A stretch of 34,892 nt of DNA, taken from positions 1-34,892 of the forward strand of contig DASYZB010000018.1 in the NCBI GenBank assembly GCA_035946615.1, in the 5' to 3' direction. The number at the start of each line of letters is the position of its first letter. Position 1 is the stretch's first letter. This DNA is from Verrucomicrobiia bacterium. GTDB lineage: Bacteria > Verrucomicrobiota > Verrucomicrobiia > Limisphaerales > UBA8199. This document shows, one piece after another, positions 15,458 through 23,666 of the stretch. A program made the translations under genes and the position numbers. The notes under the pieces are model-generated. The model had not been told where the DNA came from. It saw only the letters and a list, made by a program, of their open reading frames with translations, and did no database searches.

Positions 15458-16401
15458 TAGTAAGGAAACAAAAATGTGGAGAGCAGGGCCAGCGTGGCCA
15501 GGATGAAGGCCGCGCTCACCAAGTCGGGCACACGGAACAGGCGCAGCTTTGCGTTTGTCGTTTCCACGAGCACCACGGCTCCGGCCATCCCGAGCAGCTT
15601 AAGCAGGAACCAAAGCAACGAACTGCCCAGAGCAAAGGCGTTGGTATCCGAAGCGATGCCGAGGGGAAAAAAGATATTCACCAGCAACGCCATCAGGATG
15701 AGCTGTTTGAGCGCAGCGCTCCACTCGATGAGGGCCAAATAGCGGCCCGAATATTCCAGAATCATCGCCTCATGAATCATGGTCAGTTCGAGGTGGGTGG
15801 CCGGGTTATCCACAGGAAGACGGCCCGTCTCGGCCAGCAACACAATGAACAGGGCAGCAAAGGCCAGCACCCGCGCCGGGTTGAGCAGAGTCGCCGTCGG
15901 GCCGGTGGCCGCCAGGAGCATTTGGCTCAAATTGGTCGAACCCGCCTTGATGGCGACTGTAAAGACCGCCAGCATCAAAGCCGGCTCGGCAATCGCGGAG
16001 ATGGTCATCTCACGGCTGCTGCCCATGCCGCCAAAAGCGCTGGCTGCGTCAAGCCCTGAAAGTGCCAGGAAGAACCTGCCCAACGCCAGCAGGCCCACGA
16101 AAGCCAGCACCCCTCCAAACAAGCTCAAGGGCGCCTGAATGCTGATGAGCGGCACCATCAGCCCGGCCAGGAGCGTCGAGATGAAAAGGACGAAAGGCGT
16201 CGCGCGGAAAATCCACGAAGCATGTTCGGAGATGACCATCTGTTTGCGAAGGAACTTGGCAAGATCGAGGTATGGCTGCCACAAACGCGGTCCGCGCCGG
16301 TTCTGCAGCTTGGCTTTCCAGTTTTTGATGCAGCCGCTGACCAGTGGCGCCAGGCCCAGGAGCAGCGCTGTCTGCAAAACAATGCCCAGGAACGCGTTCA
16401 T
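15457..16401 (-). CDS. Ehr membrane anchor subunit HycD/HyfC/NuoH-like
   Basis: A 314-residue membrane protein with ~8 spans, homologous to HycD/HyfC/NuoH, the subunit that joins the hydrophilic arm to the ion-pumping membrane arm. Seen: the amphipathic N-terminal stretch NRRGPRLWQPYLDLAKFLRK, ALSGLDAASAFGGMGSSREM in the middle, and the acidic loop MIHEAMILEYSGRYLALIEW, which is highly conserved in group 4 hydrogenases and corresponds to the charged quinone-cavity loop of NuoH. Normal length. ATGA overlap with the HyfB-like gene upstream. Its good conservation argues the complex is functional despite the altered large subunit. Confidence 0.92.
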   Translation of the reverse strand: MNAFLGIVLQTALLLGLAPLVSGCIKNWKAKLQNRRGPRLWQPYLDLAKFLRKQMVISEHASWIFRATPFVLFISTLLAGLMVPLISIQAPLSLFGGVLAFVGLLALGRFFLALSGLDAASAFGGMGSSREMTISAIAEPALMLAVFTVAIKAGSTNLSQMLLAATGPTATLLNPARVLAFAALFIVLLAETGRLPVDNPATHLELTMIHEAMILEYSGRYLALIEWSAALKQLILMALLVNIFFPLGIASDTNAFALGSSLLWFLLKLLGMAGAVVLVETTNAKLRLFRVPDLVSAAFILATLALLSTFLFPY

Positions 16402-18449
16402 AACGTAAACATCAGGAGCAGCAGCAAGGTGATGAAGATATAGATCAAGTAGGCCTGGATGCTGCCCGCTTGCAGGGCCCGCATGCGGCGAGACAGCCGC
16501 AGAATGCCCCGATTCAGCGGCCGGTAAATGCGCGTTACAAAGGCCTCCTCGATATGGCTCTGAAACCGGATCGTCTTGGCAAAATAAGGCGAGTAATCGT
16601 ATTCGCGCTGGACCTCGCGTTTCGGGCGGAACAGGGCTTTAAAGATCATCCGTATCGGTTTCGAAAAGCCGGTTGCCGTGTATTCCATTTGCGGGGTGAG
16701 TCCTCTCGATCCGCAGTCCCAGGTCGGTCCAATACGCACCAGGGCGCGCCGGCCAAAGAACAACCATAGAACCAGCGGAATCGGCAGCAGACAAATCCCC
16801 ATCAGCAACATCCCCAATGTGGATACGGAGCCTCCCAGCGGCTGAGTATTTCCCAGGACAAGCCCGTGGGACAGGCTCAAAGTGGCGCCGAGCCGTTCTC
16901 CAGTCAGTTGCGCGGTCAACGGGTCCAGGAGTCGCAGAAAGAGAGTTGGGAAAAGCCCCAGAAAGATACAGACGGCTGTAAGAAATCCCATGCCGGCCAG
17001 CATGGTTGGAGAGGCCTCATGGGCCTCGCGGGCTTCATGGCCGCGAGGTTGGGCCAGAAAGGTGATGCCAAAAGCTTTCACAAAACAGGCCGCCGCCAGC
17101 GCGCCAGTCAGGGCCAGCATGGCGCCCCCCAGCGGGAACATCAGCCGCACCAGGCTTTCAGTCGTGCCGAAACCCTGCAGCAGCGCTTGATAAGTGAGCC
17201 ATTCGCTCACAAAACCATTGAGCGGCGGCAATGCCGAAATAGCCACAGCCCCTATCAGGAAAAAAAGAGCGGTTGTGGGCATCCGCTTAATCAAACCGCC
17301 CATCTCTTCCATGTTCCGGGTGTGCGTCGAATGAAGGACCGCCCCGGCGCCAAGGAACAACAGGCCCTTGAACATGGCGTGGTTGATCGTGTGATACATC
17401 CCGGCGATCAAGGCCAGGGTCGCCAACACCGGATGGCCGGTATGCAAAAACATCAACGCCGCTCCCAGCCCCATCAGGATGATGCCGATATTTTCGATGC
17501 TGTGATAGGCCAGCAGCCGTTTGAGGTCGTGCTCCATCAGCGCGTATAACACGCCCAGGACGGCGGAGATGGTCCCGATAGACAGCACGGTGACCCCCCA
17601 CCAATTAGGCGGAGTGCCCAGGAAATCGAACAGCACACGCGTCAGGCCGTAGATGCCGGTTTTGATCATCACGCCCGACAGCAAGGCCGAGACATTGCTC
17701 GGGGCAACCGGGTGCGCTTCCGGCAACCAGATGTGCAGCGGAACGATGCCAGCCTTGACCCCAAAGCCGGCCAGGAACAGAAGAAACGCCGCATTGCGCT
17801 GCCCAGGCGGCAGCTTGGCACCCCACGCCCGGAACCCTTCGAAAGAGTAATCGCCCGAGAATTGGAACAGGAGCAGGAAACCTAGAATCAGGCAGCCGGT
17901 CCCAATGTGCGACATGATGAAGTAGAGCACTCCGGCGTTTCGCGCTTCGGCCTTTTCATGCTCGAAACTCACCAGGCAATAGGCACACAATGCCATGATT
18001 TCCCAGGCAATGAGAAAAAAGAAGGCATTGGAGGCAATGAACACCAATGTCACGGCCATTAACAGGGAGTTGTAAAAAGCCCCAAGCACACCCACGTTCT
18101 TTCTCCCGTAAAAGCCGCGCACGTACCCTAACGAGTAAAGCGACAGCCCCACGGCCAACAACGAGACGATAAGCAGGAAAAAAGCCGACAGAGCGTCGAG
18201 GTTGACCGTCAACCGCACATAAGGAATGAGGGATGGCCACAGCTCAAATGCGGCTGTCTGCGTTCCGGCTCCGGCGGTCAAGACCAGGACTGCTGCCCCG
18301 ATTCCGGCAACACCGGCCAGGGTCGCACAGCCGAATCCCAGCATGTTGGCCAGGCTTGGCCGGCGCAAGCCCAGCAGACTGCCCGCCACTCCGGCGGCGT
18401 AAGCGCCCAAAGCAATTCTCAAGAGAAACGCGGGAGACAAAAGGTCCAT
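16398..18449 (-). CDS. Ehr antiporter-like membrane subunit HyfB/NuoL-like
   Basis: A 683-residue polytopic protein, the usual length of hydrogenase-4 component B. Conserved features: LIAWEIMALCAYCLVSFEHE (TM5 glutamate), FGVKAGIVPLHIWLPEAHP (TM7 lysine), LLSGVMIKTGIYGLTR (TM8 lysine), LLAYHSIENIGIILMGLG and HAMFKGLLFLGAGAV. A C-terminal soluble/amphipathic section (YDYSPYFAKTIRFQSHIEEA) and a last membrane helix follow, as in HyfB. It is the first structural gene of the seven-gene Ehr run and lies 39 bp after the EIIA gene. All ion-path charges are kept, so ion translocation is likely. Confidence 0.92.
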   Translation of the reverse strand: MDLLSPAFLLRIALGAYAAGVAGSLLGLRRPSLANMLGFGCATLAGVAGIGAAVLVLTAGAGTQTAAFELWPSLIPYVRLTVNLDALSAFFLLIVSLLAVGLSLYSLGYVRGFYGRKNVGVLGAFYNSLLMAVTLVFIASNAFFFLIAWEIMALCAYCLVSFEHEKAEARNAGVLYFIMSHIGTGCLILGFLLLFQFSGDYSFEGFRAWGAKLPPGQRNAAFLLFLAGFGVKAGIVPLHIWLPEAHPVAPSNVSALLSGVMIKTGIYGLTRVLFDFLGTPPNWWGVTVLSIGTISAVLGVLYALMEHDLKRLLAYHSIENIGIILMGLGAALMFLHTGHPVLATLALIAGMYHTINHAMFKGLLFLGAGAVLHSTHTRNMEEMGGLIKRMPTTALFFLIGAVAISALPPLNGFVSEWLTYQALLQGFGTTESLVRLMFPLGGAMLALTGALAAACFVKAFGITFLAQPRGHEAREAHEASPTMLAGMGFLTAVCIFLGLFPTLFLRLLDPLTAQLTGERLGATLSLSHGLVLGNTQPLGGSVSTLGMLLMGICLLPIPLVLWLFFGRRALVRIGPTWDCGSRGLTPQMEYTATGFSKPIRMIFKALFRPKREVQREYDYSPYFAKTIRFQSHIEEAFVTRIYRPLNRGILRLSRRMRALQAGSIQAYLIYIFITLLLLLMFTL

Positions 18450-18488
18450 CGAGGGAGGTCGTTGGAGCGGTTGTTTAGGAGAGATGGT

Positions 18489-19019
18489 TTAGCGTTCGGA
18501 TTCAGGCCGCCGGCAATTGGGCTCGGCAGGGCGCACTTTAATCTTCTGAAGCACGGCGCGAATGCCTGCGATGTCAGGGGCTGCGCGCAATTCGGCCAGC
18601 CACTTGGGCTGCTGGCCCAGCCGCGCCAGGCTGGCCAACAGGTGCAGGTAACAGGCTGCATCAGTTGCCGGAACGGCCAATAGGAAGATCAGTTGCACTC
18701 CCCACGGGCCTTTGGCGCCCCAAGCCATCGGTTGCGACGTGCGGCCCAGGGCGAATTGCAACTGCTTAACTCCGCCCAAACGCGCATGGGGAAAAGCCAT
18801 CCCGCACGCGAGGGCAGAGCTGGCCAGCAGCTCCTGGTTCAGGGCCGCGTGATAGAACGGCAGCAGGTCAGGCACACAGCCTTGCTGCTGGAGGGCCTGG
18901 CTAAGTTCGCTGATGACCCCGGCCGTGTCGCGTTGGCGCAACTGCGGTATGATCAGCCCGGGCCGGGTAAAATCCTCGAGTGTACTCGAGGCCAAAGAAT
19001 TGAGCGTAGCGGAGAGCAT
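18489..19019 (-). CDS. PTS EIIA domain protein (fructose/nitrogen type, PtsN-like)
   Basis: A 176-residue single-domain EIIA of the mannitol/fructose/Ntr class. The phospho-accepting histidine is seen in GMAFPHARLGGVKQLQFALG (H78), preceded by ALNQELLASSAL, which matches the ...REELGSTAIG... helix of EIIA. VQLIFLLAVPATDAACYLHLLASLARLG is the usual C-terminal helical half. No permease (EIIB/EIIC), HPr or EI is nearby, so a regulatory role like EIIA-Ntr is more likely than sugar uptake. It lies directly upstream of the Ehr genes on the same strand (39-bp gap) and 64 bp after the zinc-ribbon gene, suggesting a phosphorylation input into Ehr expression or activity (inference). Confidence 0.85.
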   Translation of the reverse strand: MLSATLNSLASSTLEDFTRPGLIIPQLRQRDTAGVISELSQALQQQGCVPDLLPFYHAALNQELLASSALACGMAFPHARLGGVKQLQFALGRTSQPMAWGAKGPWGVQLIFLLAVPATDAACYLHLLASLARLGQQPKWLAELRAAPDIAGIRAVLQKIKVRPAEPNCRRPESER

Positions 19020-19083
19020 GCGGGAGAACCGTTACTTCGAGTTGCGCCATCCGGCGCCGGGAGTTCCTCTGCCAACGTTCAGC

Positions 19084-19500
19084 TTAGACAACTGGAGCAA
19101 GCGCTTTGCGTTTTCGTGGCTTGGGTGCGGCCTTCGGGGCGGGCTTCGTCGCGGCAATGTTCTCAACAAACTGGCTCTCGGCGGGGTCTGGCAGATAGAG
19201 ATAGCGTCCGCAAGTATCGCAAAGCTGGATGTCGGCGCCTTGCATAAGTGTGTTGATGGTGCCGATAGGCAGGCGCATGTGGCATCCGGTGCAAACCTGG
19301 TTGCGGACCACGGCCACTCCTTTCTTGCCGCGCACGGCGAGGCGTTCGTAATGGCCCAGGATGGGCTGCGGGATCAGCGCGCGCAGCTCGGTGATTTGAG
19401 ATTGGGCTTTTTTATCGTGGGTTTGGTCAAACTCCAGGGCCTGGAGTTTCAGGAGGTTCTGCAGCACGTCGTTCATATGAGAAAATAGGGCTAATTCCAT
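19084..19500 (-). CDS. C4-type zinc-ribbon protein (CdsZ/zf-RING_7 family)
   Basis: A 138-residue protein: a helical, coiled-coil-prone N-terminal half (LQNLLKLQALEFDQTHDKK onward), then a four-cysteine zinc ribbon (NQVCTGCHMRLP C70/C73 and IQLCDTCGRYLYLP C94/C97), then an Ala/Pro/Lys-rich basic tail. Long members of this family have ~240 residues with a longer coiled coil, so this is a short version. ATG 19500 or ATG 19476 (MNDVLQNLL) could be the start. Related proteins are often linked to RNA or secretion functions but no job is established here. It is the first gene of the minus-strand run leading into EIIA and Ehr. Confidence 0.8.
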   Translation of the reverse strand: MELALFSHMNDVLQNLLKLQALEFDQTHDKKAQSQITELRALIPQPILGHYERLAVRGKKGVAVVRNQVCTGCHMRLPIGTINTLMQGADIQLCDTCGRYLYLPDPAESQFVENIAATKPAPKAAPKPRKRKALAPVV

Positions 19501-19640
19501 ACCAAAGAATCGCTGGTAATTGTAACCTGTTGGATTTTAGGCACAAGAAAAATTCCAGCACTCACGAGTTCTTCAGGTGTAACTCGAAGGCATAGGGCAT
19601 TCGCGCAAAATCTGCACTCATTCGACTCCTCTTGTGCAAA

Positions 19641-19680
19641 CCAAAAACTGGCGCTGCCCCTTCTCCCAGGCAGCGCCAGT
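19641..19680 (-). terminator. Strong Rho-independent terminator
   Basis: A perfect 12-bp stem, ACTGGCGCTGCC (19647-19658) with GGCAGCGCCAGT (19669-19680), 10-nt loop. On the minus strand it is followed by TTTTTGG. It ends 47 bp after the stop of the small gene at 19727-19897, supporting transcription of that gene. Confidence 0.85.
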
Positions 19681-19726
19681 ACGTTCTATTAGGGTGACCT
19701 CATCCCTTCGTTGGTTTTGGTTATGA

Positions 19727-19897
19727 TTAGCGCCTGCGCGGATTCCGCTTGGCGGGTTTAGATGGTGAAGGCGCAGCGGCGGCAGCGGGCTGACATTGAG
19801 CCTGATTGGGGGCAGGAGGGGCAGCTTGAACTGGCGCGCAGTTGCACGTGCAAGGGGTTGACGTTGCAGGAGGGGTTTGGCTATTCGTTTCGCTCAT
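19727..19897 (-). CDS. Small Cys/Pro/Ala-rich hypothetical protein (56 aa)
   Basis: ATG 19897 to TAA 19727-19729 encodes 56 residues: a Ser/Thr/Pro-rich start, a compact CTCNCAP cysteine cluster (residues ~16-22), an Ala/Pro/Gln middle with one more cysteine, and a basic end (KPAKRNPRRR). No Shine-Dalgarno site is seen. Support comes from the open frame and the strong terminator 47 bp downstream in the same direction. The three closely spaced cysteines could bind a metal, and the basic tail nucleic acid, but no family is recognised. Confidence 0.5.
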   Translation of the reverse strand: MSETNSQTPPATSTPCTCNCAPVQAAPPAPNQAQCQPAAAAAPSPSKPAKRNPRRR

Positions 19898-20207
19898 AAT
19901 TCTGGTTTATTCTGTTTTTTATTTTAGGATTGCTTCAAACAAAGCAACCGCTTCACGGGAGCATTAGGCATGGCTCGTGCCATTTCCTGAAGTTTAAATA
20001 TAAGTAGCTGCGCATGAAACAATTCGACTTGAAATGGAATGACTCGTCACAACTTGTGATTAGCGGGCATGAAGGCCACTTCGCGCAATTGCTGCACCGC
20101 TTTCCCTTTCAGCGAATGCGCCGCAAACACAAATCGATAAACCATTGGGCGCACATACTTGCAAAAATGCCTAACGTGAGCGAAAGTAACGTAACAAAAT
20201 AAAATCT
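19898..20207. other. Intergenic region between divergent small genes
   Basis: 310 bp. It must hold the promoters of the minus-strand 56-aa gene and the plus-strand DUF883 gene. An AT-rich stretch (AACAAAATAAAAT) just before 20208 could be a -10 region. A 62-codon plus frame at 20014-20202 is not supported by composition or similarity. Confidence 0.4.
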
Positions 20208-20435
20208 ATGGAAGCACCAAATCGTGTGGATATTGAAAAAGGCGAAATGAGGGTTAAGCTCGAAAACGCAATCGAGAAAGCCAAAGAGGTTTGCGAGCGC
20301 CTTCAAGACCAAACGGCCGCCGCCGCCAAAGCAACCGACAAAACCATCCGCGAGCATCCATATCAGGCCCTTGGCATTGCTTTCGGCACGGGTGTGCTCA
20401 TCGGAGTACTCGTGACGCTGAGCAGGCGCGACTAA
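20208..20435 (+). CDS. DUF883/ElaB-YqjD-like membrane-anchored protein
   Basis: A 75-residue protein of the DUF883 (ElaB/YqjD) type: a charged amphipathic helix (EKGEMRVKLENAIEKAKEV onward), a TDKTIREHPYQALGIA junction that is diagnostic of the family, and one C-terminal membrane helix (FGTGVLIGVLVTL) ending in SRRD. E. coli relatives anchor ribosomes to the inner membrane in stationary phase, but this role is not shown for Verrucomicrobiota. The gene is isolated. A weak AAAACC/GGTTTT hairpin follows the stop. Confidence 0.85.
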   Translation: MEAPNRVDIEKGEMRVKLENAIEKAKEVCERLQDQTAAAAKATDKTIREHPYQALGIAFGTGVLIGVLVTLSRRD

Positions 20436-21433
20436 AACCAGTCGCCAAGCGGTTTTCGGAGCACACTGCCGGCCCCACGGAGTGGCAAAGGAGGGCGCGC
20501 CAGCGTCAGCGCCGAGCTCAGCCCCGGGGGCCATTAATCACACCTTGAATCGCGGCGACTAAACCATCGTTCTCGGTGAGATTGAAATGGATGGAGCTGG
20601 TCTGTTTCTGATCCATCATCACAGGCCGCCATTCCGAGAAAGCACTGGGTTGCTGGTCGATTTGGTTCACAAGCCTGTTTCGGAAGCAGCGCGCCAAACG
20701 GAGACGAGGAAACTTCTCCAATGATCTCATCCTCTAACGATTCGCTGCACTGGACGCGGGGCCCTTAGAATCCAACTAAACCTGTGCCACAATCCCTCTC
20801 TGCAGGTTTACATCCATCTGTTTTTTCAACCAAAGAACGCCGACCTTTCCTGCGCGAGCTTTCAGGATAAACTTCGGGCTTTGCTTCGCGAGCACGGCAT
20901 ACAGTGGAACGAGCGGTACGCGTGGGATTAATGGAAGCGTCGAACGGGCGCAACCTCTTCGAGGTTGGCTCGGCTCCGCGGCAATTTTCCCAGGGTAGCT
21001 CCCCCGCCCTGTCTAATCCTCTCAACGCAAACGCTGCGCCGGGAAAAAGCTCAGCCCGCGCCAAAATGAATAAGCTCGTGTTGAAAGGGCGGGGTCGCGA
21101 CCCTGGGCTGGAGGGCGCAATCCCCTCGGGATTCTAGGGCGACACCTCCGCCCTCCGAAGGTCCGCGGCGACCACCAGCCATCAAAACGAACGGTCCTTA
21201 TACCACCCCCCTAAAGTCAGGCCGCGTTTTCCACAGTCCAAAGGCGATGAAGACTTATTGTGTCTTACCTTCGTAAATATCAACTCTGATAAATCTTGTT
21301 GGCAAAAAAAGTTTATCAAATGCCAATTCCGGCGCAGTCAACCGGTTGCCTGGCGGTTAAGGTGGGATGGGACTGGGAGCAGGTTTGGAAACGATGACAA
21401 CGGTGCCGGCCCGATCGAGGCCCGAGGAAGAAT
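20436..21433. other. Roughly 1 kb without a clear gene; possible dispersed-repeat DNA and hox upstream region
   Basis: No intact gene is supported. On the minus strand, 20518-20730 is open and ends SSIHFNLTENDGLVAAIQGV plus a short tail. Another minus frame ends near 20780 with KARAGKVGVLWLKKQMDVN plus a short tail. Both look like decayed or repeat-borne coding remnants. GC-rich palindromes lie at 21092-21103 (GGGTCGCGACCC) and 21119-21133 (AATCCC-CTC-GGGATT), REP-like in style. The last ~150 bp are AT-rich and carry a TGATAAA inverted repeat before hoxE. Confidence 0.45.
21287..21318. promoter_or_regulatory. Inverted repeat upstream of hoxE, possible operator
   Basis: TGATAAA (21287-21293) and TTTATCA (21312-21318) are exact inverted 7-bp arms, 18 bp apart, in the only AT-rich stretch before the hox genes and 116 bp before the hoxE start. 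Centre-to-centre spacing of 25 bp is more than two helix turns. It may bind a dimeric regulator, possibly the neighbouring NarL-type regulator (inference). Confidence 0.4.
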
Positions 21434-21967
21434 ATGATGCTGACGCTCGAAAGCAAAAAGCCCAACCGGCTGCCGAAGATTCTGGAGCATGCCAGCGGTG
21501 ACAAACGCTTCAAAATCCTGGAAGCCCACATGAAGAAGCACCAGTTCAAGCAGGACGCCCTGATCGAGGTGCTGCACAAGGCCCAGGAACTCTTTGGTTA
21601 CCTCGAAGACGACCTGTTGCTCTTCATCGCCTACAAGCTCCGGCTCCCCGCCAGCCGGGTCTATGGCGTGGCGACCTTTTATCATTTCTTCACACTCAAG
21701 CCCAAAGGCCGGCATACGTGCGTCGTGTGCATGGGCACCGCCTGTTACGTCCGAGGCGCTGATAAAATCCTGGCCGCGCTCGAAGAAACCGCCCATATCA
21801 AGTCAGGAGAGACGACCCCGGATAATGCGCTCTCGTTGCTGACCGCCCGGTGCATAGGCGCCTGCGGCATCGCCCCGGCGGTCGTCTATGACGGCAATGT
21901 GACTCCCCGCCAGAACCCGGCTTCGGCTCTGGAACATGTGAAAGGATGGCTCGCCCATGGTTCTTGA
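21434..21967 (+). CDS. hoxE: Bidirectional hydrogenase diaphorase subunit HoxE (NuoE-like)
   Basis: A 177-residue thioredoxin-fold [2Fe-2S] protein, an electron-transfer subunit of the NAD-linked [NiFe]-hydrogenase. The cluster ligands follow the NuoE/HoxE spacing: C99 and C104 (VCMGTACY), then C140 and C144 (RCIGACG). The helical N-terminus contains LYGVATFYHF-like VYGVATFYHFF, diagnostic of the family. Two adjacent ATGs (21434 and 21437) follow GAGGAAG at 21424-21430; the second has better spacing. It overlaps hoxF by 11 bp. First gene of hoxEFUYHW. Confidence 0.93.
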   Translation: MMLTLESKKPNRLPKILEHASGDKRFKILEAHMKKHQFKQDALIEVLHKAQELFGYLEDDLLLFIAYKLRLPASRVYGVATFYHFFTLKPKGRHTCVVCMGTACYVRGADKILAALEETAHIKSGETTPDNALSLLTARCIGACGIAPAVVYDGNVTPRQNPASALEHVKGWLAHGS

Positions 21968-23657
21968 TGATCTCATCGAAATTGCGGAGAAAGAACGCGC
22001 CGGGCGCAAAAAGCACACTCTGCGCTGCTGCATCGCGGCGGGCTGCATGTCTTCGAACTCCAAAGGCGTCAAAGAAGCCTTGGAAAAGGCCGTCAAAGAG
22101 GCAGGACTGGAAGGAGAAGTGGAGGTCCGCGGCGTTGGATGCATGAAACTCTGCTGCCAAGGTCCGCTGGTCCAATTGGACAGCGCCGAGGAAGGGGCAA
22201 CAGTCGAGGTTAGCTCGAATGCCCCGGGTCCTCTTTATCAGAAGGTCACACCCGAGGACGCCGCATCCCTGGTGGCCACCCTCAAGGGCGGCACGACATC
22301 GGTACAGAAAGGCGACGCCAATCATCCCTTCTTCAGGGAGCAGGCGCCGATTGTTCTGGCCAACACCGGCTTGATCGATCCGGAACGCATCGAATCGTAC
22401 ATTGCCGCCGAGGGCTACCAGGCCCTGCACGACGTGTTGCGCGAAATGACCCCTAAAAAAGTCGTCGAGTCCATGATCAAGAGCGGCTTGCGTGGACGCG
22501 GCGGAGCGGGCTATCCCACCGGGCTGAAATGGGCCACGGTTGCCAAGACGCCCAGCCAGCAGAAATTCGTCATTTGCAACGCGGACGAAGGGGACCCCGG
22601 GGCCTTCATGGACCGGAGTGTTCTCGAGAGCGACCCGCACAGTGTCCTGGAAGGAATGGCCATCGGCGCTTACGCCGTGGGCGCCAACCAGGGCTTCATT
22701 TATGTGAGGGCCGAGTATCCCCTGGCCATTGCGCGGCTCCAAACCGCAATCAAACAAGCCAAACAATACGGCCTGCTGGGCAGCGGCATCTTTGAATCCC
22801 CATTCCATTTCAATATCGACCTGCGCATCGGCGCCGGGGCGTTTGTTTGCGGCGAGGAAACTGCCCTGATGGCCTCTGTGGAAGGCAAGCGCGGCACGCC
22901 GCGTCCACGCCCCCCGTTTCCCGCCGAGCGGGGTCTATATGACTCGCCGACGCTCATCAATAATGTCGAGACCTTTGCCAACGTGCCGACGATCATCCGC
23001 AAGGGGGCCGATTGGTTTGCCGGCATTGGCACCGAGAAGAGCAAAGGCACCAAGGTCTTCGCGCTTGCCGGCAAGATCAATAATACCGGCCTGATCGAAG
23101 TCCCCATGGGCACCACCCTGCGCAAGATCGTTGAGGAGATGGGCGGGGGCGCTCCGGAAGGTGGAAAAATCAAGGCCGTGCAAACGGGCGGCCCCTCGGG
23201 CGGATGCATCCCTGCCGAGGCGCTCGATACCCCGGTTGATTATGATTCGCTCACCAAGCTCGGCTCGATCATGGGCTCAGGCGGCATGATCGTGATGGAC
23301 CAAACCACCCGCATGGTCGATGTCGCCCGCTTCTTCATGGAATTCTGCATGGACGAGTCGTGCGGCAAATGCATCCCCTGCCGCGCCGGGACGGTGCAGA
23401 TGCACCATCTGCTCTGTAAACTGCTCGAACGCAAAGCCACCCTGCGCGACCTCCAGCGCCTCGAAGAACTCTGTGACATGGTCCGCAACACCAGCCTCTG
23501 CGGCCTGGGCCAAACCGCGCCCAACCCGGTCCTGAGCACCCTGCGCTACTTCCGCCAGGAATATATGGACCTGCTCCAGGAAGATTTGTTCGGCCCAAAC
23601 GGCTATGGGAAAGAAACTCCACAGGACTCCTCAATAAAAAATGTTCGCCCTTCTTGA
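21957..23657 (+). CDS. hoxF: Bidirectional hydrogenase diaphorase subunit HoxF (NuoF-like, NADH/FMN)
   Basis: A 566-residue flavoprotein that exchanges electrons between NAD(H) and the iron-sulfur chain. The N-terminal [2Fe-2S] thioredoxin-like domain has cysteines at 24/25, 30, 62 and 66/67. The NuoF core shows the NADH-binding GLRGRGGAGYPTGLKW (~178-192), the FMN-binding NADEGDPGAFMDR (~208-220), GAGAFVCGEETAL, and the [4Fe-4S] ligands C469, C472, C475 (ESCGKCIPCR) and C515. The C-terminal extra ferredoxin of some NuoF homologues is absent. Full length for HoxF. Confidence 0.95.
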   Translation: MVLDDLIEIAEKERAGRKKHTLRCCIAAGCMSSNSKGVKEALEKAVKEAGLEGEVEVRGVGCMKLCCQGPLVQLDSAEEGATVEVSSNAPGPLYQKVTPEDAASLVATLKGGTTSVQKGDANHPFFREQAPIVLANTGLIDPERIESYIAAEGYQALHDVLREMTPKKVVESMIKSGLRGRGGAGYPTGLKWATVAKTPSQQKFVICNADEGDPGAFMDRSVLESDPHSVLEGMAIGAYAVGANQGFIYVRAEYPLAIARLQTAIKQAKQYGLLGSGIFESPFHFNIDLRIGAGAFVCGEETALMASVEGKRGTPRPRPPFPAERGLYDSPTLINNVETFANVPTIIRKGADWFAGIGTEKSKGTKVFALAGKINNTGLIEVPMGTTLRKIVEEMGGGAPEGGKIKAVQTGGPSGGCIPAEALDTPVDYDSLTKLGSIMGSGGMIVMDQTTRMVDVARFFMEFCMDESCGKCIPCRAGTVQMHHLLCKLLERKATLRDLQRLEELCDMVRNTSLCGLGQTAPNPVLSTLRYFRQEYMDLLQEDLFGPNGYGKETPQDSSIKNVRPS

Positions 23658-23666
23658 AAATTAGCC

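Noticed and set aside
10131-18449. Calling the minus-strand cluster a formate hydrogenlyase or group 4 [NiFe]-hydrogenase
   Set aside because: Subunit order and similarity fit, but the large subunit lacks every Ni-Fe cysteine and the processing tail, and no formate dehydrogenase is encoded nearby.
18975-18992. CCTCGAGT-GT-ACTCGAGG palindrome as an operator
   Set aside because: It lies inside the EIIA coding sequence near its start and reads as ordinary codons; one site alone is weak evidence.
20765-21137. Overlapping 77- and 99-codon frames on opposite strands
   Set aside because: They have biased, repeat-like composition, no ribosome sites and no recognisable domain.
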